Positions 1 through 9,351 of a stretch of 64,000 nucleotides of DNA are shown here, in pieces (position 1 is the stretch's first letter; every line of letters begins with the position of its first letter). Under the pieces are notes generated by a model. It was not told the DNA's origin. It did not search any database and was given only the letters and a program-made list of their open reading frames with translations. This stretch comes from CAYNYM01 sp049366815 (GTDB lineage: Bacteria > Desulfobacterota > DSM-4660 > Desulfatiglandales > HGW-15): NCBI GenBank assembly GCA_049366815.1, contig JBMNCO010000101.1:1-64000 (forward strand), in the 5' to 3' direction. Both the position numbers and the translations under genes were made by a program.

Positions 1-203
1 GCCGCGGCAATCATCGCCTTCCGAAAAGTAGGCGTTATTTACGGATAAGCACTTATTCTGTTTTGAGTTCCCTCTTTCTGGATTTTCTCACCATATGATA
101 ACGTTTTATTCACAACAAGATCACGCGATGGGCCATCCCCACGAAGAACCGATGCAGGCCAGCCCAAAGGTTATGACGAAGGATGTCGGTTGAGCACCCT
201 TTT

Positions 204-230
204 CAGCCCGCCTCCATATCAGGCGGGCTG
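204..230. repeat. Perfect 10-bp inverted repeat upstream of the DUF169 gene
   Basis: CAGCCCGCCT (204-213) and AGGCGGGCTG (221-230) are perfect complements around a 7-nt spacer. There is no T-run on either strand, so it is not a textbook intrinsic terminator. It lies 53 bp before the DUF169 start and could be the end of an upstream transcript or a leader hairpin. The rest of 1-203 shows no gene I can support. Confidence 0.5.
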
Positions 231-283
231 CGGATAGAGGACCTATGGACACCAACCAGCAGACTTATAAGGAGGGAAAAATT

Positions 284-1147
284 ATGATAGATACTTTACT
301 CTGCATGGATGACGTACAATTGTCGAGGGAACTGCTGAAAAACGCAGAAAATACCAATGGTAAACTGAGCCATTCGGACATGGTCTTCGGGCTCAGAAAT
401 CTGCTCAAAATGAAGTATTATCCGGTTGCCGTGAAATTCTTTTTTAAAGAAGAAGAATTAGCGGATTTCAAGTCCAGTCCTGATTACAGGGTGGCTGTGC
501 ATCCCTATACCTTCTGTCACTATGTAGCGGCCTCCAGACAACGGGGTGACATACTCCTGGGAACGATAGATAAATTGGGATGTTCAAACGCCAAGTATGT
601 GTTCGGGTGGAAGGAACTGGACGATGCGGAAATCAAGAGCCACCTCAAATACACCAAGAGCTGGGAACAGGCCGAGAAATTTGTGAAGACCAAAAAGCGC
701 TTGCCCCCGGGCCTTTTAGCCTTTGCCACGGCCCCCCTTCACCGATCACCCTTTGTACCCGACCTGATTCACGGGATGTGTGACTCCCTGCAATCATACC
801 ACCTGGCAAACGATTGGTGCGCGGCACACGATACCCACCCCTTTGAAATGACTATGACCATGAACTCATCCATATGCCACGGATGCGCGCAGTGCTATGT
901 CACCCATACGCCCAATGTCACCCAGATGTGCAGCAGCAGCAAGACTGCAGGGAAAACTGAACAGGGCGAGATCAACTGGATATGGCCCTATGATCAGCTT
1001 GAACCCACCTTCCACTGGACCCTGGAACGTACTATACGCGACGGGGGTGTATCCTTCCCCCGCACCGGTGAAACCTACCCGGGCTTTGACATCTGTAAAC
1101 TCTGCAGCTTTCTGGTCTTCAAGAAGCCCAAAGAGGCAGATGAATAA
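284..1147 (+). CDS. DUF169-family protein
   Basis: A 287-residue soluble protein. The frame opens at 245, but the ATG at 284 is preferred because AAGGAGGG (269-276) sits 7 nt before it. The pattern of invariant-looking cysteines (a CHGCAQC cluster and a CKLC pair near the C-terminus) and the KYYPVAVKF segment near the N-terminus fit DUF169 (COG2043), a family common in anaerobes with no settled function. The cysteines might bind a metal or FeS centre; that is inference. No signal peptide or membrane segment is visible. It stands alone: upstream is unannotated sequence and downstream is a repeat-filled gap. Confidence 0.75.
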   Translation: MIDTLLCMDDVQLSRELLKNAENTNGKLSHSDMVFGLRNLLKMKYYPVAVKFFFKEEELADFKSSPDYRVAVHPYTFCHYVAASRQRGDILLGTIDKLGCSNAKYVFGWKELDDAEIKSHLKYTKSWEQAEKFVKTKKRLPPGLLAFATAPLHRSPFVPDLIHGMCDSLQSYHLANDWCAAHDTHPFEMTMTMNSSICHGCAQCYVTHTPNVTQMCSSSKTAGKTEQGEINWIWPYDQLEPTFHWTLERTIRDGGVSFPRTGETYPGFDICKLCSFLVFKKPKEADE

Positions 1148-1230
1148 AATAACAGTTTCATTCGTTTCAATGGGCACCTATTGTGACGGCACGAACTGCT
1201 CGAGATGAGCAAGTTTAAGAAATGGTGACT

Positions 1231-1438
1231 CTTTGGGCTCTCAAAAATTACCTTATCACGGAGGGGCCATGGGAATCTCTCTTCAAAAACGAAACATCGG
1301 TGCCCGGATGTCCGCATAGAAACCAGGCTTCAGGCGGACGGAGCATCACCCGGGGAAACCCATGAAAATCAAGGCCTGACAGCTACTGACATGGATCCGC
1401 CGTCCGCCTAGGCTGCCCCGGCCGTCTTAGTCTTTTCC
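1231..1438. repeat. Interspersed repeat family A, copy A1 (truncated)
   Basis: Roughly 208 bp that match, at near 88% by eye, the reverse complement of 44772-44980. It carries GGCCATGGGAATCTCTCTTC at 1265-1284, two changes from the 29-bp terminal inverted repeat of copy A2 over 1265-1293. Homology stops at 1438, just where A2 continues into its second inverted arm, so A1 appears to lack one end. No coding content. Confidence 0.75.
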
Positions 1439-1564
1439 CAATCCTGTGCCATCTTTTGAGGCATGATCGGGCAGAGGCGCCTTTATCATAAAGTTTTCTG
1501 ATTGACTTTATTTCGGACCCCGGTTATTTCGGTCATTGTGTCTACACAAAATGATTAAATTTTC

Positions 1565-1697
1565 GTAACATTTTAGCCCTTTGAAAAATTCGAAAGGAAA
1601 TCATGCACCCTTTCTTACGTTCCGAAGCTCCCGGACTGGTCACTTCAGAAAGGGAGCATGATTTCCACACAGTTATTGGAAAGGGCTAAATTCATAC
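1565..1697. repeat. Interspersed repeat family B, copy B1 (internal deletion)
   Basis: A 133-bp element matching the reverse complement of the full copy at 19941-20186 except that about 110 bp of the centre are missing. The loss is exactly what recombination between the two GACCAG/CTGGTC direct repeats of the full copy would give. Outer arms are TTAGCCCTTTGAAAAATTCG and its partner ending AAGGGCTAAATTCATAC; inner arms are GGAAATCATGCACCCTTTCT and AGAAAGGGAGCATGATTTCC. The whole can fold into one long hairpin. Confidence 0.8.
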
Positions 1698-1715
1698 AAA
1701 TTTTCTATATGAACA

Positions 1716-2186
1716 GTGACCGGAATGTTTGACCGGACGGAAAAACAGACAGATCCGCGGATGCACACAGCCGAGCATATACTAAATCAGACCATGGTTC
1801 GGATGTTTCAATGCGGACGCGCTTTCAGCGCCCATATTGAAAAAAAGAAGTCCAAATGCGATTACCACTTCGACCGCTCGCTCACGGAACAAGAGATATC
1901 TCAGATACAGGATCGCGTCAATGAAGTGATTCATGCGGATATGCCCATTGGGGAAACCTTTGTAAACAGGGAAGAGGCCCAAGGCCGATTTGACCTGGGG
2001 CGCCTGCCCGAAGGGGCGGACGACACGATCCGCATCGTCACGATAGGGGATTATGACGCCTGTCCATGTATCGGGGCGCACGTAGAGTCAAGCGGACAAA
2101 TCGGCTCCTTTCGCATCACAACGACAAATTATGAGAAGGGCGTATTGAGAATTCGTTTTAAACTGTCCGATCAGAAATCCGACTGA
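1716..2186 (+). CDS. AlaX-like aminoacyl-tRNA editing domain protein
   Basis: A 156-residue stand-alone homologue of the second additional (editing) domain of alanyl- and threonyl-tRNA synthetases. HTAEH near residues 17-21 (HxxxH) and CPCIGAH near 116-122 supply the zinc ligands and active-site pocket expected of AlaX proteins, which hydrolyse mischarged tRNA (usually Ser- or Gly-tRNA-Ala) in the cytoplasm. The first start is GTG 1716; ATG 1725 is the alternative and neither has a strong ribosome site. It is too short to be a synthetase. The family B repeat directly upstream probably forms part of its leader. The exact substrate cannot be read from the sequence. Confidence 0.8.
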   Translation: MTGMFDRTEKQTDPRMHTAEHILNQTMVRMFQCGRAFSAHIEKKKSKCDYHFDRSLTEQEISQIQDRVNEVIHADMPIGETFVNREEAQGRFDLGRLPEGADDTIRIVTIGDYDACPCIGAHVESSGQIGSFRITTTNYEKGVLRIRFKLSDQKSD

Positions 2187-2567
2187 GGCGAATTCCCACG
2201 TGGTCCGGTACGGTCGGAAATAGTCGTCAAGGGTTCTTTACCACGTCATGCTTGAATCCTCCTGCCGTGGATATTCAACCCGTCCCAAGTGGGAACGGGG
2301 CGAGCGTTCGAGGACGATAATCCGCCCCTTTACAATCCCACCGTCTCATCCTGAGGCCAAGCGATGAAAGACATCCAATAGGCGAGACCTGGCTGGTCAT
2401 TCCAGAAATTTGCCTCCCCCTTGAACTCTTTCAAACAATGCACTACTATGATATGAAAATGAATCATGAAACGGCGAACACAGGGCGTTCCCGTTTTGCA
2501 GTCAAGGGACCCTATTCAATGCAATCCGCTTCCTCAGAAGTCATACGCATACACAATGAGGGCAAAA
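2187..2567. other. 381-bp gap without recognisable features
   Basis: The PilZ reading frame is open from 2466, but a better start exists at 2568. I see no repeat, RNA or convincing promoter here. Confidence 0.4.
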
Positions 2568-2921
2568 ATGGTCGACACAGATAAGCGTAAGCACGAACGC
2601 AGAAATTCCTTCAATCTCATCAATTATGTCCTTCTGGACGAACAGGGAAACCGAATCAGGCGAGGCATGGGAAGGTCCCGCAACCTCAGCGAAACGGGGC
2701 TTCAGATTGAAACCCATAATCCCCTCCACCAGGGGCAACTTCTCCTCATCACGGTTGGTCTCGAGGAAGACCTGGTGGAGTTGAAGGGCAAGGTGATCTA
2801 TTCGATGCCGTCGGAAGAGAAAGGATATTCGGCCGGGATCGAATTTCTCGAAATTGATGAGGCAGGCAAAAATATCCTGAGGCCCTTCATAGTGGCCATT
2901 GAAACCGGATCAAATGCCTGA
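2568..2921 (+). CDS. PilZ domain protein (putative c-di-GMP receptor)
   Basis: About 117 residues forming a single PilZ domain. The N-terminal KRKHERRNS stretch matches the RxxxR arm of the c-di-GMP site, and NLSETGLQIE is the (D/N)xSxxG motif on the first barrel strand. The frame is open further upstream (2466), but the residues before 2568 are not family-like and GAGGG lies 5 nt before ATG 2568. It has no partner domain, so it presumably acts through another protein in response to c-di-GMP. It ends 22 bp before the converging metG gene. Confidence 0.8.
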   Translation: MVDTDKRKHERRNSFNLINYVLLDEQGNRIRRGMGRSRNLSETGLQIETHNPLHQGQLLLITVGLEEDLVELKGKVIYSMPSEEKGYSAGIEFLEIDEAGKNILRPFIVAIETGSNA

Positions 2922-2943
2922 AGATAAATTTCCGTGGGCAAAA

Positions 2944-4845
2944 CTATCTGACTTTGCTGCCCGGGACCGTTTTCGCATCCGTTGCCAGGAGGTGCACCCC
3001 GGTCTCGTCCTCGGCCGCCAGGACCATACCCCTTGATTCCAGACCCATCAGCTTGACCGGTTCCAGGTTCGCCACAACGATGACCTGCTTTCCCACAAGA
3101 TCTTCTTCAGTATACCGCCCGGCAATGCCTGCGACGATCGATCTCTCCTCCCCTATGTCCACGATAAGTTTCATCAATTTCTTGGATTTAGGAATGGTTT
3201 CAACGGCCTTGACGGTTCCGACCCGCAAATCGACCTTCTGGAATTCCTGGAAAGTCACCAACGGCAATTCCTCAGGGACCCCTTTTTTCCTGAGAGGCTC
3301 CGGGGCCGCCTTCTTCTCTGTATCGATCCGCGGGAAGAGGTGGGGGGCCTGGGACACCGCCCCTTCAAAGTCCCTTGACGCCCAATCCGCGACACCCTGA
3401 AGCATGAGAGCCTTGCCTCTCCTTGAAAGGCCCAGAAGGCCCTGAATCTTTTCTGCGGTGTCGGGCATGACGGGCCAAAGGAGGACAGAAATAATCTTGA
3501 GGGATTTCATAACATTCCAAAGGACCGTGGACAGCCGCGTCCTGTCGGATTTTGCGAGCACCCAGGGTTCCGTGGTCACGATATACTTATTGACCTTCCC
3601 GATGAATTCCCACAGGGAAATAAGGGCCTTATGAAATGCAAGATCATTCATGCTCTGGCAGTAGGCATGAACCATTTCCCGGGCATCTTTCTGCAGTTTT
3701 ATATCATCTGCCCCGGCCTGTCCGGGCTCCGGCGCCTCCCCCTTGAAATACTTGTGAACCATGGAAAGGCTTCGGCTCACCAGGTTTCCCAGATCATTAG
3801 CCAGATCCGCGTTGATCCGCGCCACCAGGGCCTCCTCGCTGAATTCTGAATCCAGGCCGAAGACCATATCGCGCATGAGGAAGTACCTGAAGGCGTCCAG
3901 TCCGTAGACATCCGCCAATTCCAGGGGCTTGACTACATTTCCCAGGCTTTTGGACATCTTGCCTTCATTCACATTCCAGTATCCATGAACATTGAGATGC
4001 CGGTAGGGCTCGACGCCTGCGGCTTTGAGCATGCAGGGCCAGTAAATGCCATGAGGCTTAAGGATATCCTTTGCGACCAGATGTTGAGCGACAGGCCAGT
4101 GATTCTTAAAGAGTTCGCCGTCCGGATACCCGAGGGCCGAGATATAGTTGATCAGGGCATCGAACCAGACATAGGTCACATAGTTTTCGTCAAAGGGAAG
4201 CGTAATTCCCCAGTTCAGCCTCGATTTGGGTCGGGATATGCAGAGATCCTCCAAGGGTTCTTTCAAAAAGGAGAGGACTTCGTTTTTGTACCTTTCCGGC
4301 CTTATAAAATCGGGATTCTTTTTGATATGATCGATGAGCCAGTCCTGGTAATTGCTCATGCGAAAGAAGTAGTTGGACTCCTTGATGACCGTCGGCTCTA
4401 TTTGGTGGTCAGGACACTTGCCGCCCACCAGTTCACGCTCCATGTAGAATCGCTCGCACCCGTAACAATAGAGCCCCTCGTACTCACTGAAATAGATATC
4501 CCCTTTCTCCTGCACCCTTGAGAGGATCATCCTCACAACCTCCTTGTGTGCCGGATCCGTCGTGCGGATAAAATCATTATTCGTGATGTTCAGCTTCGGC
4601 CACAGGGTTCTGAAAAGGGTGCTGATCTCGTCGACATATTCCTGTGGGGTCTTTCCTGCCGCTTCCGCCGCCTTGACGATCTTGTCGCCATGTTCATCCG
4701 TTCCAGTAAGAAAAAAGGGCTCCGCTCCGGCCAGACTGTGATACCTGGACAGGACATCAGCCACAATAGTCGTATAAGCGTGTCCAAGATGAGGTGGTGC
4801 ATTCACATAATATATGGGGGTTGTAACATAGTATCTCTCAGTCAA
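2944..4845 (-). CDS. metG: Methionyl-tRNA synthetase
   Basis: 633 residues, the normal length for bacterial MetRS with a C-terminal tRNA-binding module. The class I signatures are HLGH (19-22) and KMSKS (296-300). One zinc knuckle is visible (C127, C130, C144, H147). Residues from about 530 form an EMAP/Trbp111-like OB fold that binds tRNA and dimerises. It charges initiator and elongator tRNA-Met in the cytoplasm. The start overlaps the ricT stop by 4 nt (4842-4845), so translation is coupled, and the order tmk-holB-ricT-metG is one operon. Confidence 0.97.
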   Translation of the reverse strand: MTERYYVTTPIYYVNAPPHLGHAYTTIVADVLSRYHSLAGAEPFFLTGTDEHGDKIVKAAEAAGKTPQEYVDEISTLFRTLWPKLNITNNDFIRTTDPAHKEVVRMILSRVQEKGDIYFSEYEGLYCYGCERFYMERELVGGKCPDHQIEPTVIKESNYFFRMSNYQDWLIDHIKKNPDFIRPERYKNEVLSFLKEPLEDLCISRPKSRLNWGITLPFDENYVTYVWFDALINYISALGYPDGELFKNHWPVAQHLVAKDILKPHGIYWPCMLKAAGVEPYRHLNVHGYWNVNEGKMSKSLGNVVKPLELADVYGLDAFRYFLMRDMVFGLDSEFSEEALVARINADLANDLGNLVSRSLSMVHKYFKGEAPEPGQAGADDIKLQKDAREMVHAYCQSMNDLAFHKALISLWEFIGKVNKYIVTTEPWVLAKSDRTRLSTVLWNVMKSLKIISVLLWPVMPDTAEKIQGLLGLSRRGKALMLQGVADWASRDFEGAVSQAPHLFPRIDTEKKAAPEPLRKKGVPEELPLVTFQEFQKVDLRVGTVKAVETIPKSKKLMKLIVDIGEERSIVAGIAGRYTEEDLVGKQVIVVANLEPVKLMGLESRGMVLAAEDETGVHLLATDAKTVPGSKVR

Positions 4846-5699
4846 AGCGCTCTATGGTTACTCCTTTTCTCGTCTCTTTTGTTTTTTAATTCCGCTGATG
4901 ACTTGTTATTGAAATAATCGGTAAAGGACAAGTCCACTTCTTCCCCGGAATCGAGCAGGACGGTCATATTTTCCTGCAACACATTCTGACGGATCACCTT
5001 TCCCTCACCCTGGGGAATCGTCATCCTTTTGCCGACCTTGGGAACATTCTTTTTTGCCTTCTCGTAAAACGCATACTCGTAGGCGAGGCAGCACATGAGC
5101 CTGCCGCACATGCCTGATATCTTCGAAGGATTAAGGGAAAGGTTCTGTTCCTTTGCCATCCTGATGGACACCGGATCAAAACCCTTTAAGAAAGAACTGC
5201 AGCACAATGCGCGCCCGCAACTTCCGAGTCCCCCCACCATCTTGGCCTGGTACCGGACCCCGATCTGCCTCATCTCAATCCTGGTATGAAATCTCTGAAC
5301 CAGATCCTTGACCAGTTCACGGAAATCAACCCTGCCGTCCGCCGTGAAATAAACCATGACTTTGCTGCCGTCAAAGAGCCGATCCACCGACACAAGGCTC
5401 ATGGGCAGAGACCTGACTTTGATTCTCTCATAGCAAAAGGAATAAACATCCTCTTCAAGCCGGCAGTTTTTTTCATACCGCTCTCTGTCCTCACCGGTGG
5501 CCGGACGCAGGATCTGTTTAGCCGGCCACTCCGGCCAGGTCTCCAGGCCGTTCACGGATTCGGAACAAACGACTCCCATGGAGGGGCCGAGTTCCGTTTC
5601 CACGAGGACCATGTCTCCTCTTTGCAGGGCATAGTCCCCTGCGTCAAAGGTGTAAACCCTTCCGTATTTTATTATTTGTATATCAATGATTTTGTTCAT
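4842..5699 (-). CDS. ricT: PSP1-domain protein RicT (YaaT)
   Basis: 285 residues matching the PSP1/YaaT family. The cysteine-rich centre (CGRALCCSSFL and CGRLMCC) matches the cluster that in Bacillus RicT takes part in binding a 4Fe-4S centre of the RicAFT complex. In Bacillus that complex affects RNA processing and phosphorelay output; in deltaproteobacteria the role is unstudied, and the gene is usually kept next to holB, as here. I see no ricA or ricF in the window. It overlaps metG by 4 nt and starts 38 bp after the holB stop. Confidence 0.9.
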   Translation of the reverse strand: MNKIIDIQIIKYGRVYTFDAGDYALQRGDMVLVETELGPSMGVVCSESVNGLETWPEWPAKQILRPATGEDRERYEKNCRLEEDVYSFCYERIKVRSLPMSLVSVDRLFDGSKVMVYFTADGRVDFRELVKDLVQRFHTRIEMRQIGVRYQAKMVGGLGSCGRALCCSSFLKGFDPVSIRMAKEQNLSLNPSKISGMCGRLMCCLAYEYAFYEKAKKNVPKVGKRMTIPQGEGKVIRQNVLQENMTVLLDSGEEVDLSFTDYFNNKSSAELKNKRDEKRSNHRAL

Positions 5700-5737
5700 T
5701 GGTTATTTCAATGACGTTCCCGCCAGAGGCCTCCCTT

Positions 5738-6784
5738 CTATCCCGCGAGTCTATTCAAGGCCAAAAGGGTGTTTTCCATCAAGAGATCCGGATTGCGGCC
5801 TCGCGCTGATTCCTTTTGTGCCCGATTCAAGAGCAGGATACATTGAACTAAGGAATGCATATTATAGTCTTCAGATACTTTTTTCAACTTATCCGAGAAA
5901 TCGACGTTGATCAACAGGTCTTCCCCACAGCCGGTCTTCAAGAACAAGAGATCCCTATAGCACGTTCCCCAGATTTCCAAGGGACTCGTAAGCCCCGCCG
6001 GGCCCCTCCCCCCCGAGGAATCTGATTCTCTTTTATTGTCTTTCTTTGTGATCATCAAGGCCATTTCCAGGAGTTCTGAGGCGGAAAGGGTCGCCAAACG
6101 TTGAAATTGTGACACATAGTAGCCCCTTTCCTCCATAAATTCATCATCATTCAAATCGAGGGCCCTTGCCAGGCTTCCCTGGGAGATCCGGGCCAAAACC
6201 GAGGCCCGCAAAGGGTCCACATCCATATGATCCTGCAGCCACTTTTCAATGAGGGGGGCTGGAATAGGCCTGAAAAGAACCTTTTGACAACGAGATACGA
6301 TGGTCGGCAGGAGATCCCGCGGCTCTTTCACGTCCAGGATCAAGATGTTTCCCTCCGGGGGCTCCTCAAGCGTCTTTAAGAAAGAATTGGCCGCTTCTTC
6401 GGTCATCAATTCGGCCTGTCGAACAATACTGACACGATATCTGCCAGCTACGGGCTTGAAAGAGAAGGCGCGATTCAGTTCCCGGATCTGTTCAATCTTG
6501 ATGGACCGACCATCGGGATTTATCACGGTCAAATCGGGGAAATTGCCGTTCAGGATCTGGCGGCAAAGCCGGCAACGGTCACAGGCCTCACCCTCCACAG
6601 GTGCGTCGCAGTTCACGGCCTGAGCAAGGGCCAAGGCCGTGGTGGTTTTTCCCACACCATGAATCCCTACAAAAAGATAGGCGTGGGGCATCCTTTCCCG
6701 GGCCATGGCCTTTTTCAAGACCTGAATCGCCTTCTCCTGGCCTATGATCTGGGAGAAAGGCACGACATGGATGGATTCTGTCAA
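5738..6784 (-). CDS. holB: DNA polymerase III delta-prime subunit
   Basis: 348 residues of the AAA+ clamp-loader family. The Walker A region is GIHGVGKTT (about 40-48), a four-cysteine zinc module follows (C59, C68, C71, C74), and IVSRCQ is the SRC sensor motif. Length and order fit delta-prime (HolB) rather than the longer DnaX. It is a rigid member of the loader that places the beta clamp on primed DNA. It lies 20 bp downstream of tmk on the same strand, a classic tmk-holB pair. Confidence 0.93.
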   Translation of the reverse strand: MTESIHVVPFSQIIGQEKAIQVLKKAMARERMPHAYLFVGIHGVGKTTTALALAQAVNCDAPVEGEACDRCRLCRQILNGNFPDLTVINPDGRSIKIEQIRELNRAFSFKPVAGRYRVSIVRQAELMTEEAANSFLKTLEEPPEGNILILDVKEPRDLLPTIVSRCQKVLFRPIPAPLIEKWLQDHMDVDPLRASVLARISQGSLARALDLNDDEFMEERGYYVSQFQRLATLSASELLEMALMITKKDNKRESDSSGGRGPAGLTSPLEIWGTCYRDLLFLKTGCGEDLLINVDFSDKLKKVSEDYNMHSLVQCILLLNRAQKESARGRNPDLLMENTLLALNRLAG

Positions 6785-6804
6785 TTTGATATCCTGATCA
6801 AAAT

Positions 6805-7461
6805 TTATGGAAGGCGGCCCATAGGAGATTCTCCGGGGAGCAGGCGTAGGACGTGCTCTATGATCCTCTCTTCCACCTCGTCTTCAGATAAGACGCCGTC
6901 AACAACAACAAACCTATCCGCATCTCTTCGAGCAAACTCAAGATAGGCCTCACGGACCTTTCTGTGGAATGTCAATCTTTCCCGCTCAAACCTGTCCTGC
7001 CCTTTTTCAGAATCTTTTTGGTTCCGCTTCAGAGCGCGATCAAGACCGACTTCGACGGGGCAGTCGAGGAGAAAAGTTCTGTCAGGCCTGATCCCTGATG
7101 TAACCCTTTCATTCAAGGATTCGACAAACGGTCTGTCCAAATCCCGCGCCACCCCCTGGTAGGCCATGGTTGCATCAAAAAAGCGGTCGCACAGTACCCA
7201 TTTCCCCTGCTCCAGGGCAGGTCTGATAATCTCTTCCACGTGTTGAGCCCTGTCGGCCTCATAGAGCATGAGTTCGGCCATCGGAGAAAGGCCCGTGTTG
7301 CCCGCGTCCAGGAGGATTCGTCTGATCTGCACGCCTACAAGCGTCCCCCCAGGCTCCAGTGTAGTGATATGGGGAACCCCACTACGGGTCAACACCCCGG
7401 AAAGACGCTTGATTTGTGTGGTCTTCCCACACCCCTCTATACCTTCGAAAGTGATAAACAA
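6805..7461 (-). CDS. tmk: Thymidylate kinase
   Basis: 218 residues. The P-loop FEGIEGCGKTTQ at the very N-terminus, DRFFDATMAYQG (the DR(Y/F) substrate motif) and the LID-side LDRALKRN define dTMP kinase, which makes dTDP for DNA synthesis. The frame is open from a TTG at 7479, but the TTG at 7461 preceded by AGGAG gives the family-typical N-terminus MFITFEGIEG, so I choose it. First gene of the tmk-holB-ricT-metG operon. Confidence 0.95.
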   Translation of the reverse strand: MFITFEGIEGCGKTTQIKRLSGVLTRSGVPHITTLEPGGTLVGVQIRRILLDAGNTGLSPMAELMLYEADRAQHVEEIIRPALEQGKWVLCDRFFDATMAYQGVARDLDRPFVESLNERVTSGIRPDRTFLLDCPVEVGLDRALKRNQKDSEKGQDRFERERLTFHRKVREAYLEFARRDADRFVVVDGVLSEDEVEERIIEHVLRLLPGESPMGRLP

Positions 7462-7912
7462 TATCTTCTCCTGTGACAAGACACCTCGAAATACCCCGGA
7501 AAACTCACCGGAAAACTGCCAGGACGACGGCTGAGTATAGAAAAAAGGCCGGGGAATATCAAGCCGTCATATTCCTTCGAAAGAAATCATCCGAAAAGAT
7601 ACCAGAGGCCGTGTTTATTATATTGACAAACTCTGAAAAATGCATATTTGTACCAGTGCTTATCGCGACCAAAATGGACGCATAAGAGGGCTTTTTGACG
7701 GTTCACCGATCCTGCCGTTCATAATTCGTAACGCTTTAGCCCCTTGAAAAATTCGAAAGGAAATCATGCTCCCTTTCTTACGTTCCGAAGCCCCCGGGCT
7801 GGTCTTTTCAATGTCCAAAAAAATGAGCCGCCCAAAAGATGGGGGCAAAAGGACCGCGGCGAAGTGAATCCTGGATCCCCCCTGCGATACCGAACATAGA
7901 AGGTCTGCAATA
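7462..7912. other. 451-bp divergent intergenic region (tmk / zinc-finger gene)
   Basis: Promoters for the leftward tmk operon and the rightward zinc-finger gene must lie here. A TTGACA at 7624 on the + strand has only weak -10 matches 16-17 nt on. A half-length family B repeat occupies 7728-7808. No gene is supported. Confidence 0.4.
7728..7808. repeat. Interspersed repeat family B, copy B2 (half element)
   Basis: 81 bp equal to one arm of the full element, reading from GTAACGCTTTAGCC through GAAATCATGCTCCCTTTC to GGGCTGGTCTTTT. It ends where the centre of the full copy would begin, so it has no second arm and cannot form the full hairpin. Confidence 0.75.
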
Positions 7913-8473
7913 ATGAGTAAATCAAAAAAATGGGAGAACGACTTTCGAAGCACCTTTTTTGAAAGTCTGACGATCAAAAAAAAAGAGCTTCAAGAGATCT
8001 TGGATCGCCTCAAAGGCAGCCAAAAGGATTACGACGCTCAGTTGCATGCCGGTGATTTTACCGATGAAGTCGACGACGCCCAACGCGAAATATCGGCTCA
8101 CCAGCTCTACAGCCTCCTGGAGAGGAAAAACAAGGAACTCAAAAATGTTGAACGGCTGATCGAAAGAATCTCCAAAGAGCAGGACTTCGGTCTCTGCGAG
8201 GAATGCGGCAAAAGGATCCCGAGGGAACGCCTGATGATTATCCCCGAGGCTACCCTCTGTATAGGCTGCCAAAGGGAATGGGAAAGGCTGGAGCACGCCC
8301 TGAACTACAACTCAAGCGGCTTCAGGACAAAACGGGCGGCGGAGTGGGAGAGAACCGCGGATTCGGACAATGATGAAGACGCCTATTACACGGAAGACGG
8401 CATCGGCGACCTTTCTATTGCAGAGGAAGACGATGATCCGGGCCCGGAAGAAAGTCCCGACGATGTTCATTGA
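7913..8473 (+). CDS. TraR/DksA-type C4 zinc-finger protein
   Basis: 186 residues. A long charged alpha-helical N-terminal half (about 1-95, coiled-coil-like) leads into a C4 zinc finger, CEECGKR...CIGCQ (about 101-122), followed by an acidic C-terminal tail rich in Asp and Glu. This is the build of DksA/TraR proteins that enter the RNA polymerase secondary channel, here without the full DksA length or its coiled-coil-tip DxxDxA signature being clear. A transcription-modulating role is inferred. The acidic tail is unusual. Confidence 0.75.
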   Translation: MSKSKKWENDFRSTFFESLTIKKKELQEILDRLKGSQKDYDAQLHAGDFTDEVDDAQREISAHQLYSLLERKNKELKNVERLIERISKEQDFGLCEECGKRIPRERLMIIPEATLCIGCQREWERLEHALNYNSSGFRTKRAAEWERTADSDNDEDAYYTEDGIGDLSIAEEDDDPGPEESPDDVH

Positions 8474-8689
8474 GACCTCCAGCTCTTCTGAGTGAGGCCT
8501 CACATCAATGACCTTTTACTCCTGATCCCTGTGATGCTGGATCAGAGTGCCCGCTCGGTAGGACCCCTTTCGCAGAAAAGACTGCAGTCCTTTACTGAAG
8601 GGAATTTCCACCCGCACTTCGACACTCAGGACCCGGCCCACGGGAGCGGACCGTACCACGTATCCTTCTCTTTCGTCTTACAGCCTGAT

Positions 8690-9253
8690 TCAGGATTTCC
8701 CGACATGCTCTTGGTTGAGGGAGGCCATTATCCCCTTGAAATAGGGGAGATGGGGCCGCAGGTATTTGAAGAAGATTCGACCAAGGACGTAGAGGGGGAT
8801 AAAAACAAAGGGATATCCCACAGGCCTTGGCAAAATCGCTGACAGGGGGAAGGCAAGGGGCAGTTCGAGGCCGGCAAAACGGATCTGCATCCAGCCCAGG
8901 GCAAAGGGGATGGGCCACAGGATGCCGGCTGAATAGGCAACCATGGTAAAAAATCGCTTGCCCCAGGCATCGGTAGCCTCCTTGTTCAGGGCCTTGTATC
9001 CGGCCTTGTCACCCGCTTCATAGGCCTTGAAGGAAAGTCTCTCCTTCTCGTCAATCTCCCTGTTCAAGACCTCCAGCTGTTTTCTGTTGACCTTGAGGGC
9101 CAGGGAAACGGTCACCTCGCCGATAACGACACATACCAGGCCCAGGACGAATGTCCCGATAAAAAAATCGATGATGGTGATCCCTGTCAGCCTAAAAAAG
9201 AAGATGAGGAAGCGGTCGGTGAGGACGAAAAGCGTATCGAAAAATTCCCTCAT
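8690..9253 (-). CDS. Small membrane protein, Oxa1/DUF106-like
   Basis: 187 residues with an N-terminal pair of hydrophobic segments (about 9-50), a charged amphipathic stretch with a coiled-coil look (about 56-100), and a further hydrophobic half (about 105-175). This plan of TM, cytoplasmic coil, TMs resembles the Oxa1 superfamily (DUF106/EMC3/TMCO1 type) but I cannot prove the family by eye. It is transcribed with, and just downstream of, a TauE/SafE transporter, a pairing that suggests a role in its insertion or function. Start ATG 9253 has GGAG 6 nt upstream. Confidence 0.5.
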   Translation of the reverse strand: MREFFDTLFVLTDRFLIFFFRLTGITIIDFFIGTFVLGLVCVVIGEVTVSLALKVNRKQLEVLNREIDEKERLSFKAYEAGDKAGYKALNKEATDAWGKRFFTMVAYSAGILWPIPFALGWMQIRFAGLELPLAFPLSAILPRPVGYPFVFIPLYVLGRIFFKYLRPHLPYFKGIMASLNQEHVGKS

Positions 9254-9293
9254 AGATGCTCCGATACCCTTGCCCCTTCTACCGTAACAGTTT

Positions 9294-9331
9294 CAGCGGG
9301 GGACGGAAAGACGACTTCCCGTCCCCCGCTG
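9294..9331. terminator. Strong hairpin between the TauE and Oxa1-like genes
   Basis: CAGCGGGGGACGG (9294-9306) pairs perfectly with CCGTCCCCCGCTG (9319-9331) around a 12-nt loop. No T-run follows on the minus strand, so it may attenuate or protect the upstream message rather than fully terminate it. Confidence 0.5.
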
Positions 9332-9351
9332 CCGCTTGATCCTATAATACT

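Larger units (their letters stand above)
1148..1715. other. 568-bp gene-free gap holding two interspersed repeats
   Basis: No plausible gene. The gap contains a truncated family A repeat (1231-1438) and an internally deleted family B repeat (1565-1697), which ends only 18 bp before the next start codon. The remaining sequence shows nothing I can assign. Confidence 0.6.
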